64,000 nt of DNA from DAIODI01 sp046349255 (GCA_046349255.1 JAXMCR010000002.1:62001-126000); one strand, 5' to 3'; shown: positions 1-9,130, numbered from the stretch's first letter. Numbers and translations: made by a program. The notes: generated from the letters alone by a model not told the origin.

Positions 1-363
1 GACAACGACTGGATCGAGGCCTACAACGCAAACGGCGCGCTCGTCGCCCGGGCGGTCGTCTCGCAGCGCATGAAAGACGGTACCGTCTTCATGTACCACG
101 CCCAGGAGAAGATCGTGAACGTGCCGGGATCGGAGACCACCGGCCAGCGCGGCGGGATCCACAACTCGGTCACGCGCGCGGTGCTGAAGCCGACGCACAT
201 GATCGGCGGCTACGCGCAGCTCGCCTACGGCTTCAATTACTACGGCACCATCGGCACGAACCGCGACGAGTTCGTGGTGGTGCGCAAGCTCAACACCATC
301 GATTGGCTCGAGCGCCCGTATGCGGGCTTCACGCCGGCGGCGCAGGCCGCGGCAGCCGAGTGA
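1..363 (+). CDS. narG: Respiratory nitrate reductase alpha subunit, C-terminal fragment (cut by window edge)
   Basis: The frame is open from base 1 to a TGA at 361-363, giving the last 120 residues of NarG. NarG is the molybdenum-cofactor catalytic subunit that reduces nitrate to nitrite on the cytoplasmic side of the membrane. The segment has the typical NarG end: a molybdopterin-binding beta fold with YHAQEKIVNVPGS, then GGIHNSVTRA and the YGFNYYGTIGTNRDEFVVVRK stretch. narH starts 16 bases later, which is the usual nar gene order. The identification rests on these motifs and on synteny. The N-terminal iron-sulfur and Moco domains lie outside the window. Confidence 0.95.
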   Translation, partial: DNDWIEAYNANGALVARAVVSQRMKDGTVFMYHAQEKIVNVPGSETTGQRGGIHNSVTRAVLKPTHMIGGYAQLAYGFNYYGTIGTNRDEFVVVRKLNTIDWLERPYAGFTPAAQAAAAE

Positions 364-379
364 AGGAGGACATCACGTC

Positions 380-1906
380 ATGAAGATCCGCGCACAAATC
401 GCGATGGTCCTGAACCTCGACAAGTGCATCGGCTGCCACACGTGCTCCGTCACCTGCAAGAACGTGTGGACCAACCGAGAGGGCATGGAATACGCCTGGT
501 TCAACAACGTCGAGACGAAGCCCGGCGTCGGCTACCCGAAGGACTGGGAGAACCAGTCGAAGTGGAAGGGCGGCTTCCGGCGAAAGGCGAACGGCGCGCT
601 CGAACCGCGCATCGGCGGCAAGTGGCGGGTGCTCGCCAAGATCTTTGCGAACCCCGACCTCCCCGAGATCGACGACTACTACGAGCCCTTCACCTTCGAT
701 TACGAACACCTCCAGAACGCCCCGGAATCACAGGCATTCCCAACGGCGCGACCGCGCTCGCTCATCACAGGCGAGCGCATGGAGAAGATCAACTGGGGCC
801 CGAACTGGGAGGAAATTCTGGGCGGGGAGTTTTCCAAGCGCTGCGCCGACCAGAATTTCGAGGGCGTGCAGAAGGAGATCTACGGTCAGTTCGAAAACAC
901 CTTCATGATGTACCTGCCGCGCCTGTGTGAGCACTGCCTCAACCCGGCGTGCGTCGCGGCCTGCCCCTCGGGTGCAATCTACAAGCGCGAGGAGGACGGC
1001 ATCGTCCTCATCGACCAGGACAAGTGCCGTGGCTGGCGCATGTGCGTCTCGGCGTGCCCGTACAAGAAGATCTACTTCAACTGGTCGAGTGGCAAGTCCG
1101 AGAAGTGCATCTTCTGCTATCCGCGCATCGAGGCAGGCCAGCCGACGGTTTGCTCGGAAACCTGCGTCGGACGCATCCGGTATCTCGGCGTGCTGCTCTA
1201 CGACGCCGACCGGATCGAGGAAGCTGCAAGCGCGAAGAGCGAACAGGACCTCTACGAGGCGCAGCTGAAGATCTTCCTCGACCCGCACGATCCCGTGGTT
1301 GCGGAGCTTGCCCGCGCCGACGGCATCGCGGACTCCTGGATCGAGGCGGCGAAGCGTTCGCCGGTGTGGAAGATGGCGATGGAGTGGAAGGTCGCGTTCC
1401 CGCTCCATCCCGAGTACCGCACGCTGCCGATGGTCTGGTATGTGCCGCCACTATCGCCGATCACGGCCGCGGCCGAGGCCGGCAAGATGGGCGTCGACGG
1501 CGGCATGCCGGATGTCCGGTCGCTGCGTATCCCATTGAAATACCTCGCAAACCTGTTGACGGCGGGCGACGAGGCGCCAGTCGCCTCGGCGCTCGAACGG
1601 ATGCTCGCCATGCGCGCCTACATGCGGGCGAAGACGGTCGATGGCGTGATCGACGAGGCGGTGGCGCGGCGTGTCGGCCTCACGCCGCAACAGATCGAGG
1701 AGATGTACCACGTGATGGCGATCGCCAACTACGAGGACCGCTTCGTGATCCCGACATCGCACCGGGAGGCGACGCAGGATGCCTACGAGCTGCGCGGCGA
1801 GTGCGGCTTCTCGTTCGGCGACGGCTGCCTGCCGTCCGATCGCGAGGTGAATCTCTTCGGCGGCATGAAGGTGAAGAACGGCAAGCCGAAGATGGGAGCA
1901 TACTGA
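380..1906 (+). CDS. narH: Nitrate reductase beta subunit (iron-sulfur electron transfer)
   Basis: This 508-residue protein passes electrons from NarI to NarG through four iron-sulfur clusters. The cysteine groups are visible: CIGCHTCSVTC near residue 16, CEHCLNPACVAAC, then CRGWRMCVSAC, and CIFCYPR with a later CSETC. The Trp in CRGWRMC replaces a cysteine, as is known for the [3Fe-4S] cluster of NarH, so it is not a defect. The ATG at 380 is preceded by GAAGGAGGA and gives the standard MKIRAQIAMVLNLDKC start. An upstream in-frame ATG at 320 lies inside narG and is unlikely. The stop overlaps the narJ start by one base. Confidence 0.97.
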   Translation: MKIRAQIAMVLNLDKCIGCHTCSVTCKNVWTNREGMEYAWFNNVETKPGVGYPKDWENQSKWKGGFRRKANGALEPRIGGKWRVLAKIFANPDLPEIDDYYEPFTFDYEHLQNAPESQAFPTARPRSLITGERMEKINWGPNWEEILGGEFSKRCADQNFEGVQKEIYGQFENTFMMYLPRLCEHCLNPACVAACPSGAIYKREEDGIVLIDQDKCRGWRMCVSACPYKKIYFNWSSGKSEKCIFCYPRIEAGQPTVCSETCVGRIRYLGVLLYDADRIEEAASAKSEQDLYEAQLKIFLDPHDPVVAELARADGIADSWIEAAKRSPVWKMAMEWKVAFPLHPEYRTLPMVWYVPPLSPITAAAEAGKMGVDGGMPDVRSLRIPLKYLANLLTAGDEAPVASALERMLAMRAYMRAKTVDGVIDEAVARRVGLTPQQIEEMYHVMAIANYEDRFVIPTSHREATQDAYELRGECGFSFGDGCLPSDREVNLFGGMKVKNGKPKMGAY

Positions 1907-2655
1907 TGAAGACGCTGAAGGTGTTTTCGGCGCTGCTGACCTATCCGACTGCGGAGCTTCAGGCGGCGGCAGACGAGCTCGAAACCGTGCTGCGGGCGGA
2001 GGCCATCCTTCCCGAGCCGCACCTCTCGGCCATGACCCGCCTCATACGAGATATTGCCAAGCGCGACCTCTTCGACGCGCAGGAGCGCTACGTCCTCCAT
2101 TTCGACCGTACGCGCTCGCTGTCGCTGCATCTCTTCGAACACGTGCACGGCGAGGGCCGCGACCGGGGACAGGCGATGGTCGATCTCCTGCGCCAGTACG
2201 AGGAGCGCGGCTTCACGCCGACCGCAACGGAGCTGCCGGACTATTTGCCGCTGTTCCTCGAATTCGCGTCGCTCCTGCCGCCGGAGGAGGCGATCGCCCT
2301 TGTCGCGCAGCCTGGCCACGTGCTCGCCGCGCTGGGCGAGCGGCTGGCGAAACGTCAGTCGCCTTACGCGGCGGTGTTCGAGGCGCTCGTCGCGCTTGCC
2401 GATGCGGGGCTCGATGCAAAGGTGCTGGCGGCGCTGCAGGCCGAGCCCGATCCCGCGCCGGACGACCTCGCGACACTCGATCAGGAATGGGAGGAGCAGG
2501 AAGTAATCTTCGGCCCCGGCGCCGCAGACGACGCCTGCGGACGCGAGGGGCTCGTCGCAAAGCTCCGGCAAGCGTGCCGCCCAGCCGAGGGCGTGTCTCC
2601 TTCGTCATCCTCGCACCGACCCGTCATCACCACCTCGCGCGCCGCCGAGCATTGA
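1906..2655 (+). CDS. narJ: Nitrate reductase assembly chaperone
   Basis: This 249-residue protein is the NarJ/TorD-type chaperone that holds immature NarGH while the molybdenum cofactor is inserted; it is not part of the final enzyme. Family features are the N-terminal LKVFSALLTYPTAEL, the central YVLHFDRTRSLSLHLFEHVHGEGRDRGQAM and the LPDYLPLFLEFAS helix. The start codon shares its A with the narH stop (TGATG), so translation is probably coupled. The tail after about residue 225 is Ser- and Pro-rich and poorly conserved in the family. Length is normal for NarJ. Confidence 0.95.
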   Translation: MKTLKVFSALLTYPTAELQAAADELETVLRAEAILPEPHLSAMTRLIRDIAKRDLFDAQERYVLHFDRTRSLSLHLFEHVHGEGRDRGQAMVDLLRQYEERGFTPTATELPDYLPLFLEFASLLPPEEAIALVAQPGHVLAALGERLAKRQSPYAAVFEALVALADAGLDAKVLAALQAEPDPAPDDLATLDQEWEEQEVIFGPGAADDACGREGLVAKLRQACRPAEGVSPSSSSHRPVITTSRAAEH

Positions 2656-2669
2656 AGGATCCGTTCGCC

Positions 2670-3404
2670 ATGCGTCACGCACTCCTGCATATCCTCTTCG
2701 TCTGGTACCCCTACGTCTGCCTCTCGTCCTTCGTGTTCGGCAGCCTCATCCGCTTCGACCGCGAGCAGTACACCTGGAAGGCTTCGTCCAGTCAGCTCCT
2801 GCGCAAGCGGCAGCTGTTTTGGGGATCTAACCTCTTCCACTTCGGCATCCTGTTCCTGTTCTTCGGCCACTTCGTCGGCCTGCTGACACCCACCCCGGTC
2901 TATTCCGTGTTCATCACGCCGGAGCACAAGCAGACGCTGGCGATCATCGCAGGCGGGATCGCCGGCGCGGTCTGCTTCGTCGGTCTCACGCTGCTCCTGC
3001 ACCGACGGCTGTTCGACGCGCGCATCCGGCAGACGTCTACGGTGATGGACCTCGGCGTCCTGTCGATCCTGTGGGTCCAACTCGTGCTTGGCCTCGTGAC
3101 GCTGCCCTATTCGTGGAGGCACACCGACGCCGAGACGATGCTGACGCTCGCCCACTGGGCGCAGGGGATCGTCACGGTGCAGCCGGTGGACGTCAGCACG
3201 CTGAGCGACGTCGCCTGGCCGTACCTCGTGCACATCGTTCTTGGACTGACGATCTTCCTGATCTTCCCGTTCTCGCGTCTCGTCCACATCTGGTCCGCCC
3301 CCGTCTGGTACCTGGGTCGGCGCGGCTACCAGGTGGTGCGCACGCGCCGCGGCCTGCCCGCACCTTCGCGCCGTCCCTCCCGTCCCCTCCAGCCGGCGGA
3401 GTGA
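2670..3404 (+). CDS. narI: Nitrate reductase gamma subunit, membrane cytochrome b
   Basis: This 244-residue integral membrane subunit oxidises quinol and anchors NarGH. Five hydrophobic helices can be seen, starting with HALLHILFVWYPYVCLSSFVFG. Heme-ligand histidines are present in NLFHFGILFLFFGHFVG and near LAHWAQG and YLVHIVLG. The ATG at 2670 gives the family start MRHALLHILFVWYPY; the longer reading frame from 2487 is narJ read out of frame. The end is Arg- and Pro-rich. It sits 14 bases after narJ in the nar operon. Confidence 0.95.
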   Translation: MRHALLHILFVWYPYVCLSSFVFGSLIRFDREQYTWKASSSQLLRKRQLFWGSNLFHFGILFLFFGHFVGLLTPTPVYSVFITPEHKQTLAIIAGGIAGAVCFVGLTLLLHRRLFDARIRQTSTVMDLGVLSILWVQLVLGLVTLPYSWRHTDAETMLTLAHWAQGIVTVQPVDVSTLSDVAWPYLVHIVLGLTIFLIFPFSRLVHIWSAPVWYLGRRGYQVVRTRRGLPAPSRRPSRPLQPAE

Positions 3405-3410
3405 TCGCCC

Positions 3411-4259
3411 ATGGTCGCCGTCTCCCTTCAGGGCTGTTCGATCAAGCCCGCCATTCCGCTGAAGCCGAAGAAGATTTCGGTCAACGGCGTCCGCATTGCC
3501 CGAGAGACCATTGCGCGCGAAACACAGAACCATCCGGCAGCCAAGCCGATCGAGGCCTGGCTCGCCGCCGCCCGGGCGCTGGTCGTTCGCGAACTGCTCC
3601 TCCAGGAGGCCACGCGGCTTGGGGTCGTCCCCGTTCCGACTAGCGATACGGAAGGCCGCCGCGAGACCGACGAGGAGGCGATGATCCGGCAGCTCGTCGA
3701 GCGCGAGATCATCGTTCCCGAGGCGAGCGACGACGAATGCCGCCGCTATTACGACAACAATCGGCAACGGTTCCGCACGGCGCCGCTTTATGAGGCGCGG
3801 CACATCCTGTTTCCGGCCGACCCGTCCGACGCACCTGCCCGCAGCGTCGCGGGCGACCGCGCCGAGGCTGCTATCGCGGAGTTGATGGCGGATCCCGCGC
3901 GGTTTGCCGCACTCGCCGAGGCGATATCCGCTTGTCCGTCCGGCAAGGTCGGCGGCAGCCTCGGACAAGTCGGGCCCGCGCAGACGGTTCCGGAGTTCGA
4001 GCAGGCGCTCGAACTCGCACCCATCGGCCAGATCATGCCGACGCCGGTCGAGACCCGCTATGGCGTTCACGTCGTGCTCGTCGAGCGCCGCATCGACGGC
4101 GTGACGATGCCGTTCGAAGCCGTTCGCCCGACGATTGCGGCATGGCTCGCCGAGCGGGTTCGCCGCACCGCGACCCGTCAGTACATCGCCGTCCTTGCGG
4201 GAAAGGCGGAGATCACCGGCATCGACCTCGCACAGGCGCCGACGCCGCTGGTCCAGTAG
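3411..4259 (+). CDS. Parvulin-type (PpiC/NifM-like) peptidyl-prolyl isomerase of the nar operon
   Basis: This 282-residue protein has an N-terminal helical chaperone-like part (about 20-120) and a rotamase domain (about 125-235) starting at EARHILFPAD. That domain includes FAALAEAISACPSGKVGGSLGQVGPAQTVPEFEQAL and ETRYGVHVVLVERR, the usual parvulin core. It starts six bases after narI, so it belongs to the operon. From memory, a PPIase at this position is common in proteobacterial nar operons, presumably to help fold NarGHI. No clear signal peptide is seen: the first residues (MVAVSLQGCSIKPAIP) contain a cysteine but do not look like a good lipobox. Cytoplasmic action is therefore more likely than periplasmic. 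Confidence 0.85.
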   Translation: MVAVSLQGCSIKPAIPLKPKKISVNGVRIARETIARETQNHPAAKPIEAWLAAARALVVRELLLQEATRLGVVPVPTSDTEGRRETDEEAMIRQLVEREIIVPEASDDECRRYYDNNRQRFRTAPLYEARHILFPADPSDAPARSVAGDRAEAAIAELMADPARFAALAEAISACPSGKVGGSLGQVGPAQTVPEFEQALELAPIGQIMPTPVETRYGVHVVLVERRIDGVTMPFEAVRPTIAAWLAERVRRTATRQYIAVLAGKAEITGIDLAQAPTPLVQ

Positions 4260-4268
4260 GAGGTTGCC

Positions 4269-4625
4269 ATGCTGCTCGGCGCGGTGATTGCGCATTTGCA
4301 GGACGACGAAACCGCAGACGCAGCGCTCGAAGCGCTGGGCGACCTCATGCTCACCGCGCAAGTGATGCGCGCAGCCGAAGTCGAGGGCGAGACGCCCGGC
4401 GAATTCCTTACGGCCGCCGTTGGTCGCTACGCGGCGGGCGCGAGCGACGAGGAATGGGTGACGCTGATGGGCTCGCTCGAGCGTGGCGGCGACCCCGCCT
4501 CGACCTTGCTACGGCGCGCCGCGGTCTGGGCGCTCTCGGCAGACGCACAAACGGACCGAAACACATGCGGCTGCGGCCATGGCGGCTGCGGCTCCGGACA
4601 TCGAGGCGAAGGAGACGAACGATGA
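4269..4625 (+). CDS. Small conserved-looking protein with Cys/His/Gly-rich tail, nar operon
   Basis: I do not recognise a named family for this 118-residue protein. Residues 1-90 are predicted helical and acidic (LQDDETADAALEALGDLMLTAQVMRAA). The last 25 residues switch to a tail with CGCGHGGCGSGHRG, a possible metal-binding or cluster-delivery motif. It lies between the prolyl isomerase and ric, and its stop overlaps the ric start (ATGA), so it is co-translated with them. This context suggests a role in maturation or repair of nitrate reductase metal centres, but that is inference only. Confidence 0.75.
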   Translation: MLLGAVIAHLQDDETADAALEALGDLMLTAQVMRAAEVEGETPGEFLTAAVGRYAAGASDEEWVTLMGSLERGGDPASTLLRRAAVWALSADAQTDRNTCGCGHGGCGSGHRGEGDER

Positions 4626-5290
4626 CCATCACACGAGACAATCCGCGGTTCGAGGACCGCACGGTCGGCGAGATCGCTGCGGATCTGCCGGGCTCGACGG
4701 CAATCTTCCGGTCGAACCGGATTGATTTCTGCTGCGGGGGCGGCATTTCACTCGCGGAGGCAGCGGCAAAGCGGGGTGTGCCGCTCGACGGGCTCGTCAA
4801 GACGCTGTCGGCGCTGCTCGACGCGCCGGCGAGGGCGCCGGACGAAACGCCGGCGCTGATCGACCACATCCTGACGCGCTACCACGCCACCCATCGCGCC
4901 GAGCTGCCGGAACTCATCCTGCTCGCGCGCAAGGTCGAGGCGGTCCACCGCGACAATCCCGAGGTGCCCGCAGGACTGGCCGAGACGCTGCAGTCGGCCG
5001 AGGTCGATCTCGAGGACCACATGATCAAGGAGGAGCAGATCCTGTTTCCGCTGATGCGCAACGGTTACCAGGGATCGGTGTTCGGGCCGATCACTGTGAT
5101 GCGCCACGAGCACGACCAGCACGGCGAGATGATCCACAGGCTAGAGGAACTCACCGATGCGTTCACGCCTCCTGCCGGCGCTTGCCGGTCGTGGCAGGCG
5201 CTCTATGCCGGGGTGGAGAAGCTCGTCGACGACCTCCAGGAGCACATCCATCTCGAGAACAGCGTCTTGTTCCCGCGGTTCGAAACGTAG
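4622..5290 (+). CDS. ric: Iron-sulfur cluster repair di-iron protein (RIC/YtfE/ScdA family)
   Basis: This 222-residue protein has an N-terminal ScdA_N domain (about 5-70) with the DFCCGGG motif and a C-terminal hemerythrin-like domain. The latter carries HATHRAELP, DLEDHMIKEEQILFP, MRHEHDQHGEM and LQEHIHLENSVLFPRF, the His/Glu pattern that binds a di-iron centre. Family members repair iron-sulfur clusters damaged by nitrosative or oxidative stress. A position directly after a nitrate reductase, which yields nitrite and nitric oxide, fits this. The ATG at 4622 overlaps the previous stop. It closes the operon, and no T-rich terminator is obvious after it. Confidence 0.92.
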   Translation: MTITRDNPRFEDRTVGEIAADLPGSTAIFRSNRIDFCCGGGISLAEAAAKRGVPLDGLVKTLSALLDAPARAPDETPALIDHILTRYHATHRAELPELILLARKVEAVHRDNPEVPAGLAETLQSAEVDLEDHMIKEEQILFPLMRNGYQGSVFGPITVMRHEHDQHGEMIHRLEELTDAFTPPAGACRSWQALYAGVEKLVDDLQEHIHLENSVLFPRFET

Positions 5291-6085
5291 TTAAGGATCA
5301 CTGGCGTGGGCCCCCTCAATTGGCCGTGTACAGGAGTTTCATTTGAAGCAGTGGCGACGGGAGATACGTCCGAGGGCGCCAGCCAAACAACTAGCGAGGC
5401 CAAGACCAACCACATCCAGTCGGATGCCACTCCTTGGCTTTGACTGCGCCTGTTCCCTTGAGGGCAAGCGCGGGAGCTCTTCCCAGGCAGCACGGTGCGA
5501 GTCGATGCAGCCTCGGCTACGGGAAAGCTGTTTCCGCGCTTGCCGTTTGAGGAGGCTTATACGATCGCATAATGAGCAAGAAGCAAAGCGCTAGGCGGAC
5601 AGGCTCAAGATCGCTGTTGAAGCTTCGCCTGCTTTCGTCGTGTCTGATCGCTGTTCACGCAGCGAAATTCGCTGTTGCCGCAAATCAATTCCCTGTTACG
5701 TTTGCTAGCGAATTTTCCTTTGCGACCCGGCATTCTGCGGTTTTCAGGGCGTTATCATTGTGCCAGCCGACCGGTTGGGCCCAATTGGCCCCCGTTAATT
5801 GCGATGTTCCCTGTATTTTTCGCTGTTTGCAGCGAATTTGACGGTGAGACGAGTTCGCTCCAGACTGTCTTCACCACCAACTAGTCTCTTGTTTTGACTG
5901 GGTTTTTTGCCTTCGGGCAAAGCCCGCAGGTTCCTGCGGTTTTCCGAGCCGAGATAGTCGGACGGCAGGGCGAGAGACGCATTTTGGTGGTCTCTCCAGG
6001 CAAGAATTGGCGCCGTGTCTCACTTCCCGAATTTCGAGACCACTCCGCCAGGTTCATGCGCACCCGCTGACCGAACCGCGCCCGG
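5291..6085. other. Intergenic region of 795 bp without a convincing gene; two strong hairpins
   Basis: No reading frame here has a recognisable family. The base composition is more AT-rich than the flanks, and short reading frames occur on both strands. Two adjacent perfect stem-loops lie at 5906-5921 (TTTGCC, TTCG loop, GGCAAA) and 5924-5939 (CCGCAGG, TT, CCTGCGG). The T-run is before the first hairpin rather than after it on the plus strand, so this is not a standard terminator in either direction. It may be decayed DNA or a small structured RNA. Confidence 0.4.
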
Positions 6086-8212
6086 TTATTTTGGCGACTG
6101 GAACTCAGCGACCACCTTGCCGTCGGTCAGAAGCACAAGCTTATCACCTGCCACGGTGAAGCCGTTGACCGCGGCGAGAGTCTTCGTGAAGCGGCTCTCC
6201 AGATCCATCAGCTCGGGCGGGCCGGCCATCTTGGTGCTGGCGAGATCGCCCATCACGACGGCATCGTTCACCAGCGCATAAGAGCCGCTGATCCGGTTGA
6301 CGCCGCCGAAGACGGAGAGCTTGCCCTTGGCGAACAGCATCGTCGGCGGCTTCTCTGCCTTGATGGCGTCTCCGCCGAGCGAGGTCAGCGTCCAGGTCTT
6401 GTTCGCCGCACTGTTCACGGCGGCAATGTCGCAGGCCTCGATCGACCAGGCGATGCCCGCGGGGCCATTCGACGCAACCTTCACCGGCGGAAAGCCGCCT
6501 TCGGGCATTGGGTAGATCGTGTTGCCCTCCTTGATGGTCTGGAGGACATGGATGTCGCGGATCGCCATCGGATCGACCTTCAGCGGATTGGCATCGAGCA
6601 CCACCAGATCGGCGAGCTTGCCGGCCTCGAGCGTTCCCTTGCTGGCCTCCTCGCCATATTGCTCGGCTGCCCATTCGGTCATCGTCTTGAGACCCTCGAA
6701 CGGCGTCACGCGCTGGCTTGGGCCGACCTCGCGCCCGGCGCGCGAAACGCGGTTCACGGCCGACCACAGCATCGTCATCTGGTCCAGCGGAGCGACCACG
6801 AAATCCGTGTGGTTTGTGGGCTTCAGCCCCGCGTCGATCGCATCGCGCATCGGGCTGATGTAACTGCCCTGCGCCTCGCCGCGATTGGCGATGTGCGTGT
6901 CGGCGAAATAGAAGGTGTGCAGCGTGTAGAAGGACGGACGGATATTGTTCTTCACGAAGTCCGGGATCTGGTCCTTGCGCAGGAACTGGGTGTGGATGGT
7001 CGTCACGTTCCACGGCTTGCCGTCATCGCCCTGGCGCGCAAACTTGTAGGCATCGAGGAACAGGTCGATCGCCGCGTCGCCATTGGTGTGGATGATCAGC
7101 GGCACGCCCATGTCGTGGACCTTCTTGACCATCTGTTTGGCAAGGTCCGGCGGGAAGGTCGGCTCGCCCGTCCAGTCCTTCTCGCCGTCGGGCCCGCCCT
7201 GCAGATAGGGCGTGGTGAAGAAGGCGGTTCTGCCTTGTGGTGAACCGTCCAGCGTGATCTTCACGCCGCCGACCTTGAAGCGGTCGTGATACGTGCCCCA
7301 TTCGGACACCGGCAGCTCGGCCACGACCTTGTCGACATCGGTGATGAAGGGGAAGGAGACGACGTCGATGATGTTGGCCCCGGCCTTGCTCGCCCGCTCC
7401 ATGGTTTCGAACTGCGGCAGGTGCGTTGCGCCCTCCTGCGCGGTGGTGATGCCCGCCTTGGCGTAGAGCATCTGGCCTGCGCGGGTCCAGTCAACCTCCT
7501 GCTGCGCCGTCATCGGCTCGGCCTGTTCCATCACAGGGAGGAAGGCGGTTTCCATGATCAGGCCCCAGGGCTCCTCCGTCCCGGGCTTGCGGACGATTAC
7601 GCCGCCCGGCGGCGTCTTGGTCGCGGCGGAGATCCCGTACTTCTTCAGCGCCAGGCTGTTCATCACCGCGCCATGCATCGAGACGTGATCGACGCGGACC
7701 GGATTGTCCGGGAAGGCGGCATCGAGGTCATCGCGGTTCAAGAGGCGGCCGTCCGGCATGACCGAGTCGTCATAGCCATAGGCCATGATCATCTCGCCCT
7801 TCGGGATCTTGCGCTCCTCCGCGAATTTCTTGATCTCGGCGATGATGCTCGGCACGTCCTTGCCGTTGCCCGACGGCGGCGCATAGACTTGCGCCTGGTT
7901 GGCGACCAGCAGCGAGTTGATGTAGTGGCTGTGCCCGTCGATGAAGGATGGCAGCAGCGTCTTGCCCGCGAGATCGACCATCTCGGTGCTGCCGTCCGTC
8001 ATCTTCATGGCTTCGGCGCGGGACCCGGCGAAGAGGATCTTCCCATCCTTGACCGCCAGCGCCTCGACATAGGCCGGGGAACTTCCTGCCATCGTCAGGA
8101 TGTCGCCGCCGAAATACACCGTCTTCGCGACGTCCGCGGCAAATGCTGCGGTCGCACTCACAGACGCCAGCATTGCAAGACTGAAGAGCTTGGCCAGATG
8201 ACGGGTCAGCAT
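6086..8212 (-). CDS. Exported YtcJ-type amidohydrolase with C-terminal META domain
   Basis: This 708-residue protein has an ATG at 8212 followed by a clear signal peptide (MLTRHLAKLFSLAMLAS...AFA); a longer frame from 8371 would bury this signal. Residues about 30-560 are an amidohydrolase of the YtcJ/AF3 type: VYFGGDILTM, the metal site FIDGHSHY, VGGVKITLDGSPQ, VPLIIHTNGD, and the closing GTLEAGKLADLVVLDANPL. The last 105 residues (about 604-705) resemble a META/HslJ domain (NKTWTLTSLGG, then FGGVNRISGSYALVND). This fusion is unusual. The natural substrate is unknown; hydrolysis of an amide or cyclic amide in the periplasm is likely. No operon partner is visible. Confidence 0.88.
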   Translation of the reverse strand: MLTRHLAKLFSLAMLASVSATAAFAADVAKTVYFGGDILTMAGSSPAYVEALAVKDGKILFAGSRAEAMKMTDGSTEMVDLAGKTLLPSFIDGHSHYINSLLVANQAQVYAPPSGNGKDVPSIIAEIKKFAEERKIPKGEMIMAYGYDDSVMPDGRLLNRDDLDAAFPDNPVRVDHVSMHGAVMNSLALKKYGISAATKTPPGGVIVRKPGTEEPWGLIMETAFLPVMEQAEPMTAQQEVDWTRAGQMLYAKAGITTAQEGATHLPQFETMERASKAGANIIDVVSFPFITDVDKVVAELPVSEWGTYHDRFKVGGVKITLDGSPQGRTAFFTTPYLQGGPDGEKDWTGEPTFPPDLAKQMVKKVHDMGVPLIIHTNGDAAIDLFLDAYKFARQGDDGKPWNVTTIHTQFLRKDQIPDFVKNNIRPSFYTLHTFYFADTHIANRGEAQGSYISPMRDAIDAGLKPTNHTDFVVAPLDQMTMLWSAVNRVSRAGREVGPSQRVTPFEGLKTMTEWAAEQYGEEASKGTLEAGKLADLVVLDANPLKVDPMAIRDIHVLQTIKEGNTIYPMPEGGFPPVKVASNGPAGIAWSIEACDIAAVNSAANKTWTLTSLGGDAIKAEKPPTMLFAKGKLSVFGGVNRISGSYALVNDAVVMGDLASTKMAGPPELMDLESRFTKTLAAVNGFTVAGDKLVLLTDGKVVAEFQSPK

Positions 8213-8413
8213 GCGGTTCTCCGAGGTGAAAGGGTGCGCGTAAGCTGTGCATCGTTGTACCACGTCAGCGCGCAGGGTTTGCCGCGGACACGACATTGTT
8301 GGCCGCAATTTTGAGTAGACTAGGCGCAAGGGAGGCTTGGTTTGCATGGATGAATCCGTCGCCAAAACCATCGCCCGCCGCGAAGGCTGGCTGGCGGGGG
8401 AGGACGCCTGGGT

Positions 8414-9130
8414 TCAGGACGCCGTTCTCACACCTTTGAGAGCGCGAGTCGAGCTGCGAAACCAATGAGCAAAACCCCCAAAAATCCGATCAAGCGCTTT
8501 CGCTAAACCCTGCAGGTCGAACACGTCCCGTAGTTCACCGTCAAATCGTTCTGACCACAATTGTGCACTGGTTTCAGCATCGATAACCTGACCGGTAAAG
8601 CGTATGCGGTTTGCTGCTTTGCGGATGCTACCTTCAAGAAGATAGCGAACCCCGAGTTCACGCTTGATCTGCCTCACGCCGACGGGACGGCCTTTGTAGA
8701 TGAACGTCGAATTGCGGGCGATAACGGCCAGATTTCGAAAGCGTGATAACTCCGTAATGAGGTCCTCGGAGATGCCATCGGAGAAATATTCCTGCTCCGG
8801 ATCCCCGCTCATGTTTAGAAATGGCAACACTGCAATTGACGGCTGACCCGGTGCTGATCGAATCTGCCTAGTCGGAGTCACTGACGCCTTTGCTGCCGAG
8901 TTAGTTGCCGTCCGCCAGAGCCTTACAGGTCGAGCAATATTCTTCAATTCCTGATCGCCCAAGTCTAAAAGCGCTACGGTGGCTTTGCCCCGGATCGCTT
9001 CCTGAACATAGTGCGAGACAATATTCTCGCCGGGCTGCGGTTGATTCTGCAAGTCACGATTAACAAGCATAAGCATAACGGCGGCAAACACTCCAAAAAG
9101 TGACTTCAGGCAGGCTGCACAAGCGGCCAA
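8414..9130 (-). pseudogene. Fragment of a CyaA-like adenylate cyclase/TPR regulator
   Basis: The reading frame holds the middle part of a cyclase-TPR family protein. It contains LDLGDQELKNIARPVR (end of the cyclase domain), then the linker QPSIAVLPFLNMSGDPEQEYFSDGISEDLITELS, and LLEGSIRKAANRIRFTGQVIDA. The N-terminal cyclase catalytic core and the C-terminal TPR repeats are missing, and the two ends are unrelated sequence, so the gene is broken. The intact family member at 22083-23810 shows the same order (FVDLGDQVLKNISRPVR, then SVAVLPFNNMSGDPDQEYFADGLTEDII). The level of similarity suggests an independent paralogue rather than a recent copy. Confidence 0.75.

Noticed and set aside
2481..4361. 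Long minus-strand reading frame of 626 residues
   Set aside because: It is antisense to narI and the prolyl isomerase genes, is very rich in Arg, His and Asp, and has no family motif; a high-GC shadow.
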